Of a stretch of DNA of 64,000 nt, positions 1 to 9,536 are shown in pieces (position 1 is the stretch's first letter; each line of letters begins with the position of its first letter). Both the position numbers and the translations under genes were made by a program. Origin of the DNA: Anaerolinea sp. (GTDB lineage Bacteria; Chloroflexota; Limnocylindria; Limnocylindrales; CSP1-4); NCBI GenBank assembly GCA_013822395.1, contig PNKK01000008.1, positions 23,090 to 87,089 of the forward strand, in the 5' to 3' direction. Under the pieces are notes generated by a model. It searched no databases, was not told where the DNA came from, and saw only the letters and a list, made by a program, of their open reading frames with translations.

Positions 1-2385
1 CCGATCGAGGCCGCCCGCCCGGTCCGGAAGCACTACCGCTGCTCGCTCTGCCGTGACCAGCAGGGCGGGCTGGAGCAGCGCCAGGCGCCGCCGGACGACG
101 CGGACCTGGAGCGCGCGACCGCCGACGTGGGCGTGGACGCGGTCCGGCAGCGCCTCCGCGAGCGCTTCCCGACACCGGACGGCGGCGGCGACCTGGTCGA
201 CGCGATCCTCGGGCTCCACACGGACCGGCAGCTCCTGGGGCTCGCCGCGATCCTCGAGCGGATCGAGCGCGAGCTGCGCGCCGCGCCGGTGGAGTCGGCG
301 CTCCGGCTGGCCTTCCTCCACGCGGTCCTCCCCGCCAGCCGCCTCGGTGCCGGGCAGGGACGGATGCCGGGGATCCGGATCTCGGGCGGGACCGTGCGCT
401 CGCCGATCCCGGACCCGTTCCGGGAGCGAAACCCGTGGCTCGCCTTCGAAGAGGGGTTCCGGATTGTCCGGTCGTTCGTCCAACGCCTCGAGGGCGGGGC
501 ACTCGGCCCGCTCGACGCGAGGATCGCCGCGGACCTGTGGGGCCTCGCCGAGGGCGCGGGCACGGTCGTGCTCCGGATCGCGACTCCCGACACACTCGAT
601 GCGCTCGCGGGTGAGGCACGTCCCCCGGGGCGCGAGTCCGGCCGGGACGGCCCGCGCCCCCGCATCCGCCTCGTCCTGGGCCAGCCGCCGCTCCGGTTCA
701 ATCAGGAACGGCTGGCGGCGGCCTACCACGGGACGTGCTGGGCGATCGGCCGGGAGGCCGCCGCCCTCCTCCCGCTCGAGCCGCTGGTAGGGTCCGCGAT
801 CCGCGCGCCGTGGTCGTGGCAGGCAGCCGCGCTGCGCCGCTCGCTGGCGGCCGTGGCACCTCTGATGGCGCGCGACGGTCGCGTTGTGCTGCTCCTCGAG
901 GGCGCCGGGCCAGAGGCGCTCGTGGCGGCCGTGCTCGGCGGCATCGGCGCGGGATACCGGCTCACGGAGGCCCGGCTCGCGGAGGTGGACGAGGACGTCG
1001 GCGGGATCGTGGAGCTCCTCCCACCCGGTGTCGCCCTGCCACCCGGCCCACGCTCGAGGGCCAACCGCCCACTCGCTCCGATCCCGGGCGGGAGCGGCGA
1101 TCCGGAGATGGTTCCCGGTCCGGGCCTGTTCGCGCCGCCGGAGCGCCCCGAGGCCCGGCCGTTCTCCCACGCCGAGGCCGCCCGGTCGATTGCCGAGACG
1201 GCCGTGGAGGTGCTCCGCGAACGGGGTGAGCCGGCCCGTTACGAGCGGCTTCTCGGGGAGATCCTCGTTGGTCTGGACCGGGCGGGCCACCTTCGACGGC
1301 TCGTGGCGACGACCGATGCGCCGTCCGACGGCGATGTCCCTCCCGACGGTCCGTCGAGCGAGCCACCCGCCGCGCACGTGGGGGACCGACTCGGGGGCGC
1401 GGAGACGACGTCCGTGGACGCGGGTGGCAGCGCCGGCCCGCCGATCGGGACGTGGGCCGCAACGCGCACCGGGCCCGCCGATCGCGACCCCGTCGAGCGC
1501 GTGCTCGCTCTCGTCCGCGACGAGCTCACCCGCCCGACGCAGCACCGGGTCGAGGAGATCGAGCCGGGGCGCTGGTGGCTCGGCGACCGGCGGGACCGGG
1601 ATGCCGCGGCGGTGCCGCTCGCCGACCGGGTGGAGTGGGCCGTGTACAGCCTCCTGTCCACGGCCGGACCGCTCGCGGAGCGGGCCTTCTTCGAGCGGGT
1701 CGCGGCCCTCTTCTCCGGTCACGACCTGCCGGACGAGGCGCTCGTCCGGGTCTGCCTGGCCAGCTACCGGAGCCCGGCGTCCACCGCGGATCAGCTCGTC
1801 ACCGGCGAGGACGTTCGGCGGCGCACGACGGAGCACGCCGAGCTCCTCGCGCTCCTCGCGAACGGCGGGCACCGCCTCGGGATGTCGGTCTGGCTCGGGC
1901 GCCGCGAGCAGGGCCGGCGGGTCGGCGATCGGACGCTCGGCGACTTCCTCGACGAGCGCGAGCGGACCGCCTGGCTGTCGTCGATTGTCCGCGCCCCGGC
2001 GGAGGATCTCGAGGCGGTCGACTGCATCTGGTATCTCCGCGGTCGAGCAGCCTTCCTGTTTGAGGTCGAGTGGACGGCGATGCTCGGCGACGTGCTCCTC
2101 CGCCGCCACGCCCGCATTCCCGCCGACGAGCACCTCGTCCGGATCCTGGCCGCCGCCCCCGAGCGTGCCGATCTCATCCGCCACAGGCTGGAGGCGTCGC
2201 CGCTCCTCCGCACGGCGATGGCGGATGGGAACTGGCACATCATCCTGTGGCCGTACCTGCGCGCCTGGCTCGAGCGAGAGCCGTTTGAGCTCACCGCTCT
2301 CGAACCGTATCTCGGCCTGGAGCCCGCGGTCGAACGGCGTGGCGAGCAGCTCGGGCTGTTCGACCGTCCTGACGCGGTACCCTAG
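1..2385 (+). CDS. C-terminal part of a large zinc-knuckle protein, possibly DNA-methylase-like (5' end outside window)
   Basis: The frame is open from the first base of the window to the stop at 2383-2385 (794 residues seen), so the start lies upstream. Near the visible beginning is a CxxC pair (Cys14 and Cys17 of the visible part) in the context HYRCSLC, which looks like the end of a zinc ribbon. The rest is a large mostly helical region with an acidic, proline-rich linker at about residues 390-480 and the C-terminus GLFDRPDAVP. Large DNA methylases with an internal zinc ribbon have a comparable layout, so methylase-like is an inference from architecture; no catalytic motif is in the visible part. 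The reading frame is secure because of its length and codon use; the function is not. Confidence 0.6.
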   Translation, partial: PIEAARPVRKHYRCSLCRDQQGGLEQRQAPPDDADLERATADVGVDAVRQRLRERFPTPDGGGDLVDAILGLHTDRQLLGLAAILERIERELRAAPVESALRLAFLHAVLPASRLGAGQGRMPGIRISGGTVRSPIPDPFRERNPWLAFEEGFRIVRSFVQRLEGGALGPLDARIAADLWGLAEGAGTVVLRIATPDTLDALAGEARPPGRESGRDGPRPRIRLVLGQPPLRFNQERLAAAYHGTCWAIGREAAALLPLEPLVGSAIRAPWSWQAAALRRSLAAVAPLMARDGRVVLLLEGAGPEALVAAVLGGIGAGYRLTEARLAEVDEDVGGIVELLPPGVALPPGPRSRANRPLAPIPGGSGDPEMVPGPGLFAPPERPEARPFSHAEAARSIAETAVEVLRERGEPARYERLLGEILVGLDRAGHLRRLVATTDAPSDGDVPPDGPSSEPPAAHVGDRLGGAETTSVDAGGSAGPPIGTWAATRTGPADRDPVERVLALVRDELTRPTQHRVEEIEPGRWWLGDRRDRDAAAVPLADRVEWAVYSLLSTAGPLAERAFFERVAALFSGHDLPDEALVRVCLASYRSPASTADQLVTGEDVRRRTTEHAELLALLANGGHRLGMSVWLGRREQGRRVGDRTLGDFLDERERTAWLSSIVRAPAEDLEAVDCIWYLRGRAAFLFEVEWTAMLGDVLLRRHARIPADEHLVRILAAAPERADLIRHRLEASPLLRTAMADGNWHIILWPYLRAWLEREPFELTALEPYLGLEPAVERRGEQLGLFDRPDAVP

Positions 2386-2443
2386 GCCCAACCACTTGCT
2401 GCCGCGCCCAGTGGACCGTGGCCTCGAACCCCCGAAGGCATCC

Positions 2444-4123
2444 GTGACCGTAGCCCTGTCCGCCGTCGACCAGCTCGCCGACGCCTTCTGGGACCGCTTC
2501 CTCGAGCTCGCCCCGATCAGTGCCACCGTCAACGGCGACCACCGTTGGGACGACCGGCTCCCGGACCCGGGTCCGGAGGGACGGGCGAAGGCCCGCTCGC
2601 TCGCCGCGTGGGTCCGGGACGAGGCGGTGGCGATCGCCGCCGACGGACTGTCGGTGGAGGAGCGGATCACCCGGGACATGCTCCGGGTCGTCGGCGAGGT
2701 CGTCCTCGAGGACGATCTGCAGCGGATCGATGTGCTCCAGGTGGTCGACCATATGGCCGGTCCACAGACCCTGCTGCCCCAGCTTGCCCAGCTCCAGCCG
2801 GCCGACACCCCGGAGCGGTTCGAGGCGTTCATGAGCCGCCTCCGCGCCTACCCGGCGTTCATGGCGGCGAACCGGGAGCTCCTGCGCGAGGCACTCGCGA
2901 GCGGCCTCACCGCACCGCGGATCGTGGTCGAGCGGACGATCGCCCAGCTCGAGCGGATGCTGGCCATCCCGATTGACGAGGCGGTCGTGCCGGCGATGGC
3001 CCAGGTCGCATCCAACGCCGACCGTGAGGCCATTCGAGCCGCCGTCCGCGACGAGGTCTACCCGGCCGATGCCGCGTTCCTGGAGGCGCTCGAGGGCGAC
3101 TACGGCGCCGCGGTGCGCCTCGAGCCGGGGATCTGGTCGGCCCCGAACGGGGAGGCGATCTACCGCAGCCAGATCCGGCACTGGACGACGCTCGATCTCG
3201 ACCCCGCCGAGGTTCACCAGATCGGCCTGGAGGAGCTCGCGTCGATCGATGCGGAGCGGAGGGTGATCGCCCGCGCTGCCGGCTTCGGTGACGACACGGC
3301 GGCGTACCGGCAGTCCCTGACCGTCGATCCGCGGAACATCCCGGCGTCGCGCCAGGCGCTGGTCGACCGGGCAATGGAGGATATCGACCGCGCGAACGCG
3401 GCTGCCGCCGTGGCGTTCGGACAGACGCCGAGGTCCGCCTGCCGGGTCATGCCGGTCGAGGAGTACAAGGAGAAGGACGCGCCCTTCGCCTACTACTACC
3501 CGCCCACGCCGGACGGCAGCCGGCCAGGCACGTACTACGTGAACACGTATGACCTCGAGACCCGCCTCTTCTCGCGGCTGGCCGCGACGACCTACCACGA
3601 GGCGACGCCTGGCCATCACTTCCAGATCGCGCTCGAGGTCGAGAGCACGGACCTGAACCGGTTCCGGCGCTTCGGTTCCCGGATCGTCGGCGGGGCCTAC
3701 GTGGAGGGCTGGGGCCTCTACGCCGAGCGGCTCGCCGACGAGTTGGGCCTCTATCGCGATGAGGCGGAGCGCTTCGGGATGCTGGACGGCCAGGCCTGGC
3801 GAGCGGGCCGGCTCGTCGTGGACACGGGACTGCACGCCCTCCGCTGGGGTCGCCAGCGGTCGATCGACTACCTCCTCAACGAGGTCGGCCTGTCGCCGAC
3901 CGACGCCACGATCGAAACCGACCGCTACATCTGCTGGCCGGCCCAGGCCCTCACCTACAAGGTCGGCCAGCGCGAGATCGAGCGCCTCCGCCGCGAGCTG
4001 GCCGAGCGCGACGGGGCCGCGTTCGACCTCCGCTCGTTCCATGACGAGCTTCTCGCCCACGGCTCGCTGCCGCTCGCGACGCTCGCCCGGGAGCTCCCGG
4101 GCTGGGTGTCCGCCCGGGTCTGA
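2444..4123 (+). CDS. DUF885 family protein (predicted zinc metallopeptidase-like)
   Basis: A 559-residue protein, the normal length for the DUF885 family. The family signature HEATPGHH is present at about residues 385-392 and supplies the HExxxxHH-type metal ligands; TYHEATPGHHFQ is the most diagnostic stretch. Upstream of it is the conserved region around the tyrosine-rich FAYYYPPTPDGSRPGTYYVN segment. The start is taken at GTG 2444, preceded by GAAGG at a good distance; GTG 2411 is also in frame. No signal peptide is evident, so it is probably cytoplasmic. Family members are poorly characterised; peptidase activity is inferred from the metal-binding motif. It follows the preceding gene by 58 nt on the same strand. 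Confidence 0.85.
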   Translation: MTVALSAVDQLADAFWDRFLELAPISATVNGDHRWDDRLPDPGPEGRAKARSLAAWVRDEAVAIAADGLSVEERITRDMLRVVGEVVLEDDLQRIDVLQVVDHMAGPQTLLPQLAQLQPADTPERFEAFMSRLRAYPAFMAANRELLREALASGLTAPRIVVERTIAQLERMLAIPIDEAVVPAMAQVASNADREAIRAAVRDEVYPADAAFLEALEGDYGAAVRLEPGIWSAPNGEAIYRSQIRHWTTLDLDPAEVHQIGLEELASIDAERRVIARAAGFGDDTAAYRQSLTVDPRNIPASRQALVDRAMEDIDRANAAAAVAFGQTPRSACRVMPVEEYKEKDAPFAYYYPPTPDGSRPGTYYVNTYDLETRLFSRLAATTYHEATPGHHFQIALEVESTDLNRFRRFGSRIVGGAYVEGWGLYAERLADELGLYRDEAERFGMLDGQAWRAGRLVVDTGLHALRWGRQRSIDYLLNEVGLSPTDATIETDRYICWPAQALTYKVGQREIERLRRELAERDGAAFDLRSFHDELLAHGSLPLATLARELPGWVSARV

Positions 4124-4170
4124 TCATTCGGCCGCAGCCCCGAGCTTCGATCCTCGCTCGACGCTGCTCA

Positions 4171-4274
4171 GAGACACGAGGTGCTCACGAACGAGCGTGA
4201 CGGCGTGCCGGGTCCGACGCCAGACTGCAGGAACTGGCCTTGGATCACGCTCGTTCATTCGGTTCGCGTATCTC
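4171..4274. repeat. Palindromic MITE-like element, copy A
   Basis: A ~104 bp stretch whose two ends are imperfect inverted repeats of about 30 bp: the left end runs from GAGACACG to AACGAGCGTGAC, the right end from GATCACGCTCGTT to GTATCTC. A second element with the same termini and nearly the same length lies at 7186-7285. No coding sequence is evident inside. Confidence 0.6.
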
Positions 4275-4276
4275 AC

Positions 4277-4306
4277 AGTTGCGTGCAGTTGCTTGCAGTT
4301 GCGTGC
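4277..4306. repeat. Three tandem 10-bp repeats
   Basis: AGTTGCGTGC, AGTTGCTTGC, AGTTGCGTGC in direct succession immediately right of the palindromic element. They lie about 245 bp upstream of the aminotransferase start and could be a binding site or simple sequence; nothing else is known. Confidence 0.6.
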
Positions 4307-4430
4307 TCGCAACACCGCTGCGCGCCGAGCGGCTCCGTTTCGCCTGTGGCTCAGTCACGTATCGAGCTATGAGTGGGGCGCGAGCGTGCGGATTTCGCAC
4401 GACAACCCCGATCAAGAGACGAATCTCGCG

Positions 4431-4459
4431 TTGACGCTCAGTCGCGGCTGTGGCACGAT
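4431..4459 (+). promoter_or_regulatory. Candidate sigma70-type promoter for the aminotransferase
   Basis: TTGACG at 4431-4436, a 17-nt spacer, then CACGAT at 4454-4459. The -35 is close to consensus, the -10 weak (3-4 of 6). Its position 90 bp upstream of the chosen start fits. Confidence 0.4.
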
Positions 4460-4550
4460 GGATGCCCGCGCTTCGCCCACCTGCAGCGGGCCGCCGCGCG
4501 CCTCGGGCTCCGGTGGGCGTGCCGTCACCGCCATGTCCGGGAGAGACATC

Positions 4551-5915
4551 ATGACCAGCTCCGTCGACCACCCGCAGCTCGCTCGATCCCGCCAGCTGGA
4601 TCTCTACCGGCGCGCCCTCAGGACCCTGCCCGGCGGGACGGACTCGAATTTCCGCGCCTGGGGCGAGGACACGATCTACGTCGACCGTGGGCGGGGTGGT
4701 CGTGTCTGGGATGTCGACGGCAATGAGTTCGTGGATCTCCGGATGGGCTACGGGCCGGTGATCCTCGGCCACGGCGACGAGCGCATCGATGACTACGTCA
4801 ACGAGCGGATGCGGCGCGGGGTGAGCTTTTCGCTGACGAGCGAGGACGAGGTCCGCGCGATGGAGCTCGTGTGCGAGCTCACGGGCTGGGTCGAGATGGC
4901 CCGGATGACCGTCTCCGGCACGGAGGCGACGATGCACCTGATGCGCCTCGCCCGCGCGTTCACCGGCCGCGACAAGATCGTCAAGTTCGAGGGCCAGTAC
5001 CACGGCGTCCACGACTACGCGCTGATCAGCGTCTCGCCCAACGACATGGCCGACCTCGGCGATGCGGACAACCCGGTGCGCCTCGCCTGGGGGCGCGGCA
5101 TCCCGGACGCGGTGGCGGACACGATCATCCCGGCCCGCTTCAACAACATCGAGCGCCTTCGCCGCCTCTTCGAGCGCCAGGGCCACGAGATCGCGGCCGT
5201 CATCGTGGAGCCGGTCCTCGGCAATGCCCAGGGGATCCTGCCGCAGGAGGGGTTCCACAAGGCGATGCGCGAGCTCACCGAGGAGTTTGGAATCCTTGAG
5301 ATCTTCGACGAGGTGAAGACCGGCTTCCGGTTCGCCCGCGGTGGGGCTGCGGAATACTTCGGGATCAGGCCGGACCTCGCGTCCTTCGCGAAGGCGATGG
5401 GCAACGGCTATCCCGCCGCGGCGTTCGGGGGACGGCGGGAGATCATGAGCCTGCTGCCGGACAAGGTGAGCCACGGCGGCACGTACGCCGGCAACCGCGT
5501 GGCTGCCGCGGCGGCCGTCAGGACCCTCGAGATCATCCGCGACACGGACGCCCTCGACACGATCCATCGGACCGGCCGGCGGATCCAGGACGGGTTGCGC
5601 GAGGTGATCAACGAGGCTGGTCTGCCGTTCCATTTCACCGGCCACCCGTCGATGTTCGGGATCATGTTCACGGACAAGATCGCGACCGAGTACCGTGACT
5701 GGGCGGACACGGATCACGCCCTCTACGACGCGATCGCGGTCGGGATGCACGCCCGTGGCGCGATGCCTGAGCCGGACAGTCGCGAGCCGTGGTTCATCTG
5801 CGAGGCCCACGCGAGCGACGACTCCGTCGACCGGGCGGTGACCGCGTTCGAGGCGTCGCTTCGGGCCGCCCTGGACGCCCGCGCCCGCGGCGAGCTCCCC
5901 GAGGCGGGGCAGTAA
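4551..5915 (+). CDS. Class III PLP-dependent aminotransferase, glutamate-1-semialdehyde aminomutase-like
   Basis: A 454-residue fold-type I PLP enzyme. The sequence shows the class III features: a glycine-rich phosphate-binding stretch VSGTEATMHLMRLARA around residue 122-137, the FDEVKTGFR segment with the cofactor-pairing aspartate, and the Schiff-base lysine at about residue 281 in SFAKAMGNGYP. It resembles HemL-related aminotransferases but the neighbours contain no heme genes, so the substrate is open (glutamate-1-semialdehyde, or an omega-amino acid). The ATG at 4551 is chosen because GGGAGAGA lies just upstream; ATG 4533 is also in frame. It is monocistronic, behind a ~430 bp intergenic region. 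Confidence 0.85.
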   Translation: MTSSVDHPQLARSRQLDLYRRALRTLPGGTDSNFRAWGEDTIYVDRGRGGRVWDVDGNEFVDLRMGYGPVILGHGDERIDDYVNERMRRGVSFSLTSEDEVRAMELVCELTGWVEMARMTVSGTEATMHLMRLARAFTGRDKIVKFEGQYHGVHDYALISVSPNDMADLGDADNPVRLAWGRGIPDAVADTIIPARFNNIERLRRLFERQGHEIAAVIVEPVLGNAQGILPQEGFHKAMRELTEEFGILEIFDEVKTGFRFARGGAAEYFGIRPDLASFAKAMGNGYPAAAFGGRREIMSLLPDKVSHGGTYAGNRVAAAAAVRTLEIIRDTDALDTIHRTGRRIQDGLREVINEAGLPFHFTGHPSMFGIMFTDKIATEYRDWADTDHALYDAIAVGMHARGAMPEPDSREPWFICEAHASDDSVDRAVTAFEASLRAALDARARGELPEAGQ

Positions 5916-5940
5916 GGCGACGCGCCGGGACCCCCGCGGC

Positions 5941-5970
5941 TCGGCGCGGATCGACTCGGCGCGGATCGAC
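5941..5970. repeat. Two tandem 15-bp repeats
   Basis: TCGGCGCGGATCGAC occurs twice in direct succession in the short gap between the convergent aminotransferase and mscS genes. Possibly part of a termination region; no hairpin is evident. Confidence 0.6.
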
Positions 5971-6027
5971 TCGGTCCCGCTTGCCGGCGGCTCATCACCC
6001 GTGCTCACGCCCGGACCTGTGGTACCC

Positions 6028-6972
6028 CTACTCGTCCGGCGTGAGGTCCTCGTCGGTCGGGCCGCCCGCCGTCCCGTCGTCGGCGCCGGAGAGCGTCGGC
6101 GTCTCGCGGGCGAGCACGACGCGCTGCGGCCGCGGGATCTCGATGCCGTGAGCCTTGAACGCTGCGAGCAGGCGCTTGCGGAGCTCGCCGGCGGCAGCCC
6201 ACTGCTCCGTGGCTCGGACGGTGCCGAGGATCTTCAGGGTGACGCCATACTCACCCAGGGCGGCGACCCGGTCCACGCGTGGCGTCTCGAGGACCCGTCG
6301 CTTCCAGGCCGGGTCGGAGGCCATCTCGCGGCCGACGTTGTCGACGACCTCGATCGCCCTGTCGATGTCGGTTCCGTAGGCAACCGTGACGTCCTGGTTG
6401 ATCCGCGACCAGACGCGGGTCAGGTTGCTGGCCACGGCGATCTCGCCGTTCGGGACGGTGTGGACGACGCCGTCGAGGTCGCGCAGCGTTGTCCGCCGGA
6501 GGCTGAAGTCCTCGACCGTGCCGGCAACGCCGGCGATGCGGACGACATCGCCCTTGCTGAACTGGTTCTCGATCAGGATGAGCGCCCCGTTCAGATAGTC
6601 CTTCACGAGGTTCTGCGCGCCGAAGCCGACCGCTACGCCGACGATCCCGAGCCCGGCGATCGCCGGCCCGATCTCGAGACCGACCGACTGCAGGATCATC
6701 AGCCCGCCGATGATCACCACGAAGAAGCGGAGGACGTTGCCGCCCAACTGGTCGAGGGTGTTCATGCGCTTTGTCAGCTCGACCGCGGACAGCTCCTGGG
6801 CCGTCCCCTCTGTCGCCTCCCGGTCCATGAGCGCCTTCACGATGCCGCGGACGAACAGCCGCGAGGCGCGGATCAGGACGACGACGACCACGACGATGAT
6901 CAAAATCGGGAGCACGGGGTCCCGGAGGAAGGGCAGGATCCCGTCCCAGGGCGCCTTCGTGAGGTCCGGCAT
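6028..6972 (-). CDS. MscS-family small-conductance mechanosensitive channel
   Basis: A 314-residue membrane protein. Three membrane segments are visible at about residues 18-36, 78-98 and 101-125; the third is the pore helix with the small-residue pattern GLGIVGVAVGFGAQ and leads into NLVKDYLNGALILIENQF, the standard start of the MscS beta domain. The rest (to about residue 270) is the cytoplasmic vestibule, followed by an acidic tail. The family releases solutes on hypo-osmotic shock by opening in response to membrane tension. The gene is convergent with the upstream aminotransferase and followed on its 5' side by a repeat-rich 590 bp gap. Confidence 0.9.
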   Translation of the reverse strand: MPDLTKAPWDGILPFLRDPVLPILIIVVVVVVLIRASRLFVRGIVKALMDREATEGTAQELSAVELTKRMNTLDQLGGNVLRFFVVIIGGLMILQSVGLEIGPAIAGLGIVGVAVGFGAQNLVKDYLNGALILIENQFSKGDVVRIAGVAGTVEDFSLRRTTLRDLDGVVHTVPNGEIAVASNLTRVWSRINQDVTVAYGTDIDRAIEVVDNVGREMASDPAWKRRVLETPRVDRVAALGEYGVTLKILGTVRATEQWAAAGELRKRLLAAFKAHGIEIPRPQRVVLARETPTLSGADDGTAGGPTDEDLTPDE

Positions 6973-7059
6973 CCCCGCAGCGTAGCGGATGGCGCCGCGA
7001 CCGTCGGCCGCGGCGCAGCGGGCAGCGTGGTGGGAAGCGAGCGGCCGGGTGGCATCGCC

Positions 7060-7183
7060 CGTTCCCCCCGCCAGGCCGGGCGGTCAGTCCCGTTCCCCCC
7101 GCCAGGCCGGGCGGTCAGTCCCGTTCCCCCCCGCCAGGCCGGGCGGCATCGCCCCGTCCGGCCGCCAGGCTGGCGGTCAGTCC
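7060..7183. repeat. 31-bp GC-rich minisatellite, about four units
   Basis: Units beginning CGTTCCCCCCGCCAGG start at 7060, 7091, 7122 and (diverged) about 7154, a 31-bp period. Units one to three are almost identical, which suggests recent slippage or unequal exchange. Confidence 0.8.
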
Positions 7184-7185
7184 CG

Positions 7186-7285
7186 GACACACATTCGGCA
7201 TGAACGAGCGTGATCCTGGGCCCAATCAAGTGATTCCGCGCAAGATCTCGGACCCCGTCACGTTCATTCATCTGGATCGTGTCTC
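7186..7285. repeat. Palindromic MITE-like element, copy B
   Basis: About 100 bp with ~30 bp imperfect terminal inverted repeats (left part ATGAACGAGCGTGATCC, right part CGTCACGTTCATTCAT, outer ends GACACAC and GTGTCTC). It shares these termini with the element at 4171-4274 in inverted orientation, while the centres differ more. Confidence 0.6.
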
Positions 7286-7356
7286 AGGCTGGCACGACGG
7301 CCGGGGCACCTGCGGGATTCGGCAGGGGATCGTCAGCCGTGGAACCGCGGGCATCC

Positions 7357-7424
7357 GCATTGGGGGAGGCACGGCATTGGGGGAGTCACGGCATTGGGGG
7401 AGTCACGGCATTGGGGGAGGCATA
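7357..7424. repeat. Four tandem 17-bp repeats upstream of acsA
   Basis: GCATTGGGGGAGKCACG units start at 7357, 7374, 7391 and 7408; two middle copies are identical. They lie 140 bp upstream of the acetyl-CoA synthetase start and could be a regulatory array. Confidence 0.85.
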
Positions 7425-7563
7425 GCTCCGGCGCGAGCACAGGTGCCGCATCGGGTGCAGCAGGCGCGGCCGAGGCGCTACGATGCAACGACGCCGCCAA
7501 TGGCGGTCCGTCGCCATCATGGCCAGCCGCTCGTCGTGAACACGTTCAGACCGGAGTCGTTTC

Positions 7564-9531
7564 GTGAGCGTCGAACCGTCCCAGGGCGCCGGGCCCGCGA
7601 TCGAGAATCTTCTCGCCGAGCGTCGCACGTTTCCGCCCGACCCCGCCTTCACGGCGAGGGCGAATGCGAGGGCCGCGATCTACGACGAGGCCGAGCGTGA
7701 CCACGTCGCCTTCTGGGAGCGCCTCGCGCGGGAGCGGATCTCGTGGTCGAGGCCGTTCGAGACGACACTCGAGTGGGAGCTTCCGTTTGCGAAGTGGTTC
7801 GTCGGCGGCCAGCTGAACGTCAGCTACAACTGCGTCGACCGGCATGTCGAGAACGGGCTGGGCGACAAGGTCGCCTACCACTGGATCGGCGAGCCGGGCG
7901 ACACCCGGACGCTCACCTACGCCAACCTCCAGCGCGAGGTCGGCAAGGCCGCGAACGCCCTCCTCGAGCTGGGCGTCCGGACCGGTGACCGGGTCGCGAT
8001 CTACATGCCGATGATCCCCGAGCTTCCGATCGCGATGCTCGCCTGCGCCCGGATCGGCGCCCCCCATACGGTGGTCTTCGGCGGGTTCTCCGCCGAGGCT
8101 CTCGCCGGCCGGATCAACGACTGCGGCGCGAGAGTCCTGATCACCGCGGACGGCGGCTACCGGAGGGGCAAGGAGGTCGGACTCAAGCACCACGCCGACG
8201 AGGCGCTCGCGTCCACTCCCTCGATCGAGCATGCGATCGTCGTCAATCGGACCGGTCGCGGGGTCCACATGGTCGACGGCCGCGACCACTGGTGGCACGA
8301 CATCGTGGAGCGCCAGTCGCCCGACTGCCCGCCCGTCCCGGTCGACTCGGAGCACATGCTCTACCTGCTCTACACGTCGGGGACCACCGCGAAGCCGAAG
8401 GGGATCCTCCACACGACGGCCGGGTATCTGCTCGGGACGAGCTTCACCCACGAGATGATCTTCGACCTGAAGCCGGACGATGTGTACTGGTGCGCCGCCG
8501 ACATCGGCTGGGTGACCGGCCACAGCTACATCGTCTACGGCCCGCTCGCGAATGCCGCCACCGGGATCATCTACGAGGGGGCCCCGGACACGCCGACCTG
8601 GGATCGCTGGTGGCAGATCATCGAGCGGTACAAGGTCACGATCCTGTACACGGCGCCGACGGCGATCCGGGCGTGCATGAAGCAGGGTCCCCAGTACCCG
8701 GCGGCACACGACCTGTCATCGCTCCGGGTCCTGGGCTCGGTCGGCGAGCCGATCAACCCGGAGGCCTGGCTCTGGTACCACGAGCACATCGGCCGCGGGC
8801 GCACTCCCATCGTCGATACGTGGTGGCAGACGGAGACCGGGATGATCCTCATCACCCCGCTCCCCGGTGTGACGACGACGAAGCCCGGCTCGGCCACCTT
8901 CCCGTTCCCCGGCATCGAGGCGGACATCGTCGACGGCGACGGCAGGTCGGTGCCGTTCGGGGGCGGCGGATACCTCGTCCTGAAGCGGCCGTGGCCGGCC
9001 ATGCTCCGCGGCATCTACGGCGACCCGGAGCGCTACCGGCAGACCTACTGGAGCCGGTTCCCTGGGATGTACTTCGCCGGGGACGGCGCGAAGCGCGATG
9101 AGGACGGCTACTTCTGGCTCCTTGGCCGGGTGGACGACGTCATGAACGTCGCCGGCCACCGGATCAGCACCACCGAGGTGGAGTCGGCCCTCGTCGACCA
9201 CCGGTCCGTGGCGGAGGCGGCGGTCGTCGGGGTGAAGGACGAGGTCTCCGGACAGGCGATCTACGCGTTCGTCATCCTCAAGGCCGGCGGAGAGCCGACG
9301 GACGCGCTCGCCGTCCAGCTCCGGGAGCACGTGGCCTACGTCATCGGCCCGATCGCCCGCCCGAAGTACCTGATGTTCGTGCCCGACCTCCCGAAGACCC
9401 GATCCGGCAAGATCATGCGCCGGCTCCTCCGCGACATCGCCGAGGGCCGGACGCTGGGTGACACCACCACGCTCGCCGACGCGACGGTCGTCGAGACGAT
9501 CCGGGAGAATACGGGCCGGTCGGAGGAGTAG
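7564..9531 (+). CDS. acsA: Acetyl-CoA synthetase (AMP-forming)
   Basis: A 655-residue member of the ANL adenylating family, the usual length of Acs. It activates acetate with ATP and CoA to acetyl-CoA in the cytoplasm. The P-loop-like motif [11 protein letters not shown] is at about residues 270-280, the acetyl-pocket WWQTETG motif at about 420, and the hinge and C-terminal [11 protein letters not shown] carries the lysine (about 616) that is acetylated in regulated Acs enzymes. The N-terminal [16 protein letters not shown] block is typical. The start is GTG 7564. Upstream sit 17-bp tandem repeats. The next gene follows after 5 nt and is probably co-transcribed. Confidence 0.93.
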   Translation: MSVEPSQGAGPAIENLLAERRTFPPDPAFTARANARAAIYDEAERDHVAFWERLARERISWSRPFETTLEWELPFAKWFVGGQLNVSYNCVDRHVENGLGDKVAYHWIGEPGDTRTLTYANLQREVGKAANALLELGVRTGDRVAIYMPMIPELPIAMLACARIGAPHTVVFGGFSAEALAGRINDCGARVLITADGGYRRGKEVGLKHHADEALASTPSIEHAIVVNRTGRGVHMVDGRDHWWHDIVERQSPDCPPVPVDSEHMLYLLYTSGTTAKPKGILHTTAGYLLGTSFTHEMIFDLKPDDVYWCAADIGWVTGHSYIVYGPLANAATGIIYEGAPDTPTWDRWWQIIERYKVTILYTAPTAIRACMKQGPQYPAAHDLSSLRVLGSVGEPINPEAWLWYHEHIGRGRTPIVDTWWQTETGMILITPLPGVTTTKPGSATFPFPGIEADIVDGDGRSVPFGGGGYLVLKRPWPAMLRGIYGDPERYRQTYWSRFPGMYFAGDGAKRDEDGYFWLLGRVDDVMNVAGHRISTTEVESALVDHRSVAEAAVVGVKDEVSGQAIYAFVILKAGGEPTDALAVQLREHVAYVIGPIARPKYLMFVPDLPKTRSGKIMRRLLRDIAEGRTLGDTTTLADATVVETIRENTGRSEE

Positions 9532-9536
9532 GCAGG

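Larger units (their letters stand above)
4124..4550. other. Intergenic region upstream of the aminotransferase gene
   Basis: No gene is supported here. It holds the palindromic element, the 10-bp repeats and a promoter-like sequence listed separately. Confidence 0.7.
6973..7563. other. Repeat-rich intergenic region between mscS and acsA
   Basis: Divergent-gene spacer of 590 bp with no supported gene. It contains, in order, 31-bp tandem repeats, a second palindromic MITE-like element and four 17-bp tandem repeats (listed separately). Confidence 0.7.

Noticed and set aside
2291..4060. 589-codon minus-strand frame under the DUF885 gene
   Set aside because: Antisense to a gene with a clear family signature; composition is typical of a GC-rich shadow frame.
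6001..7203. 400-codon plus-strand frame under mscS
   Set aside because: Antisense to the MscS gene and running into tandem repeats; no recognisable domain.
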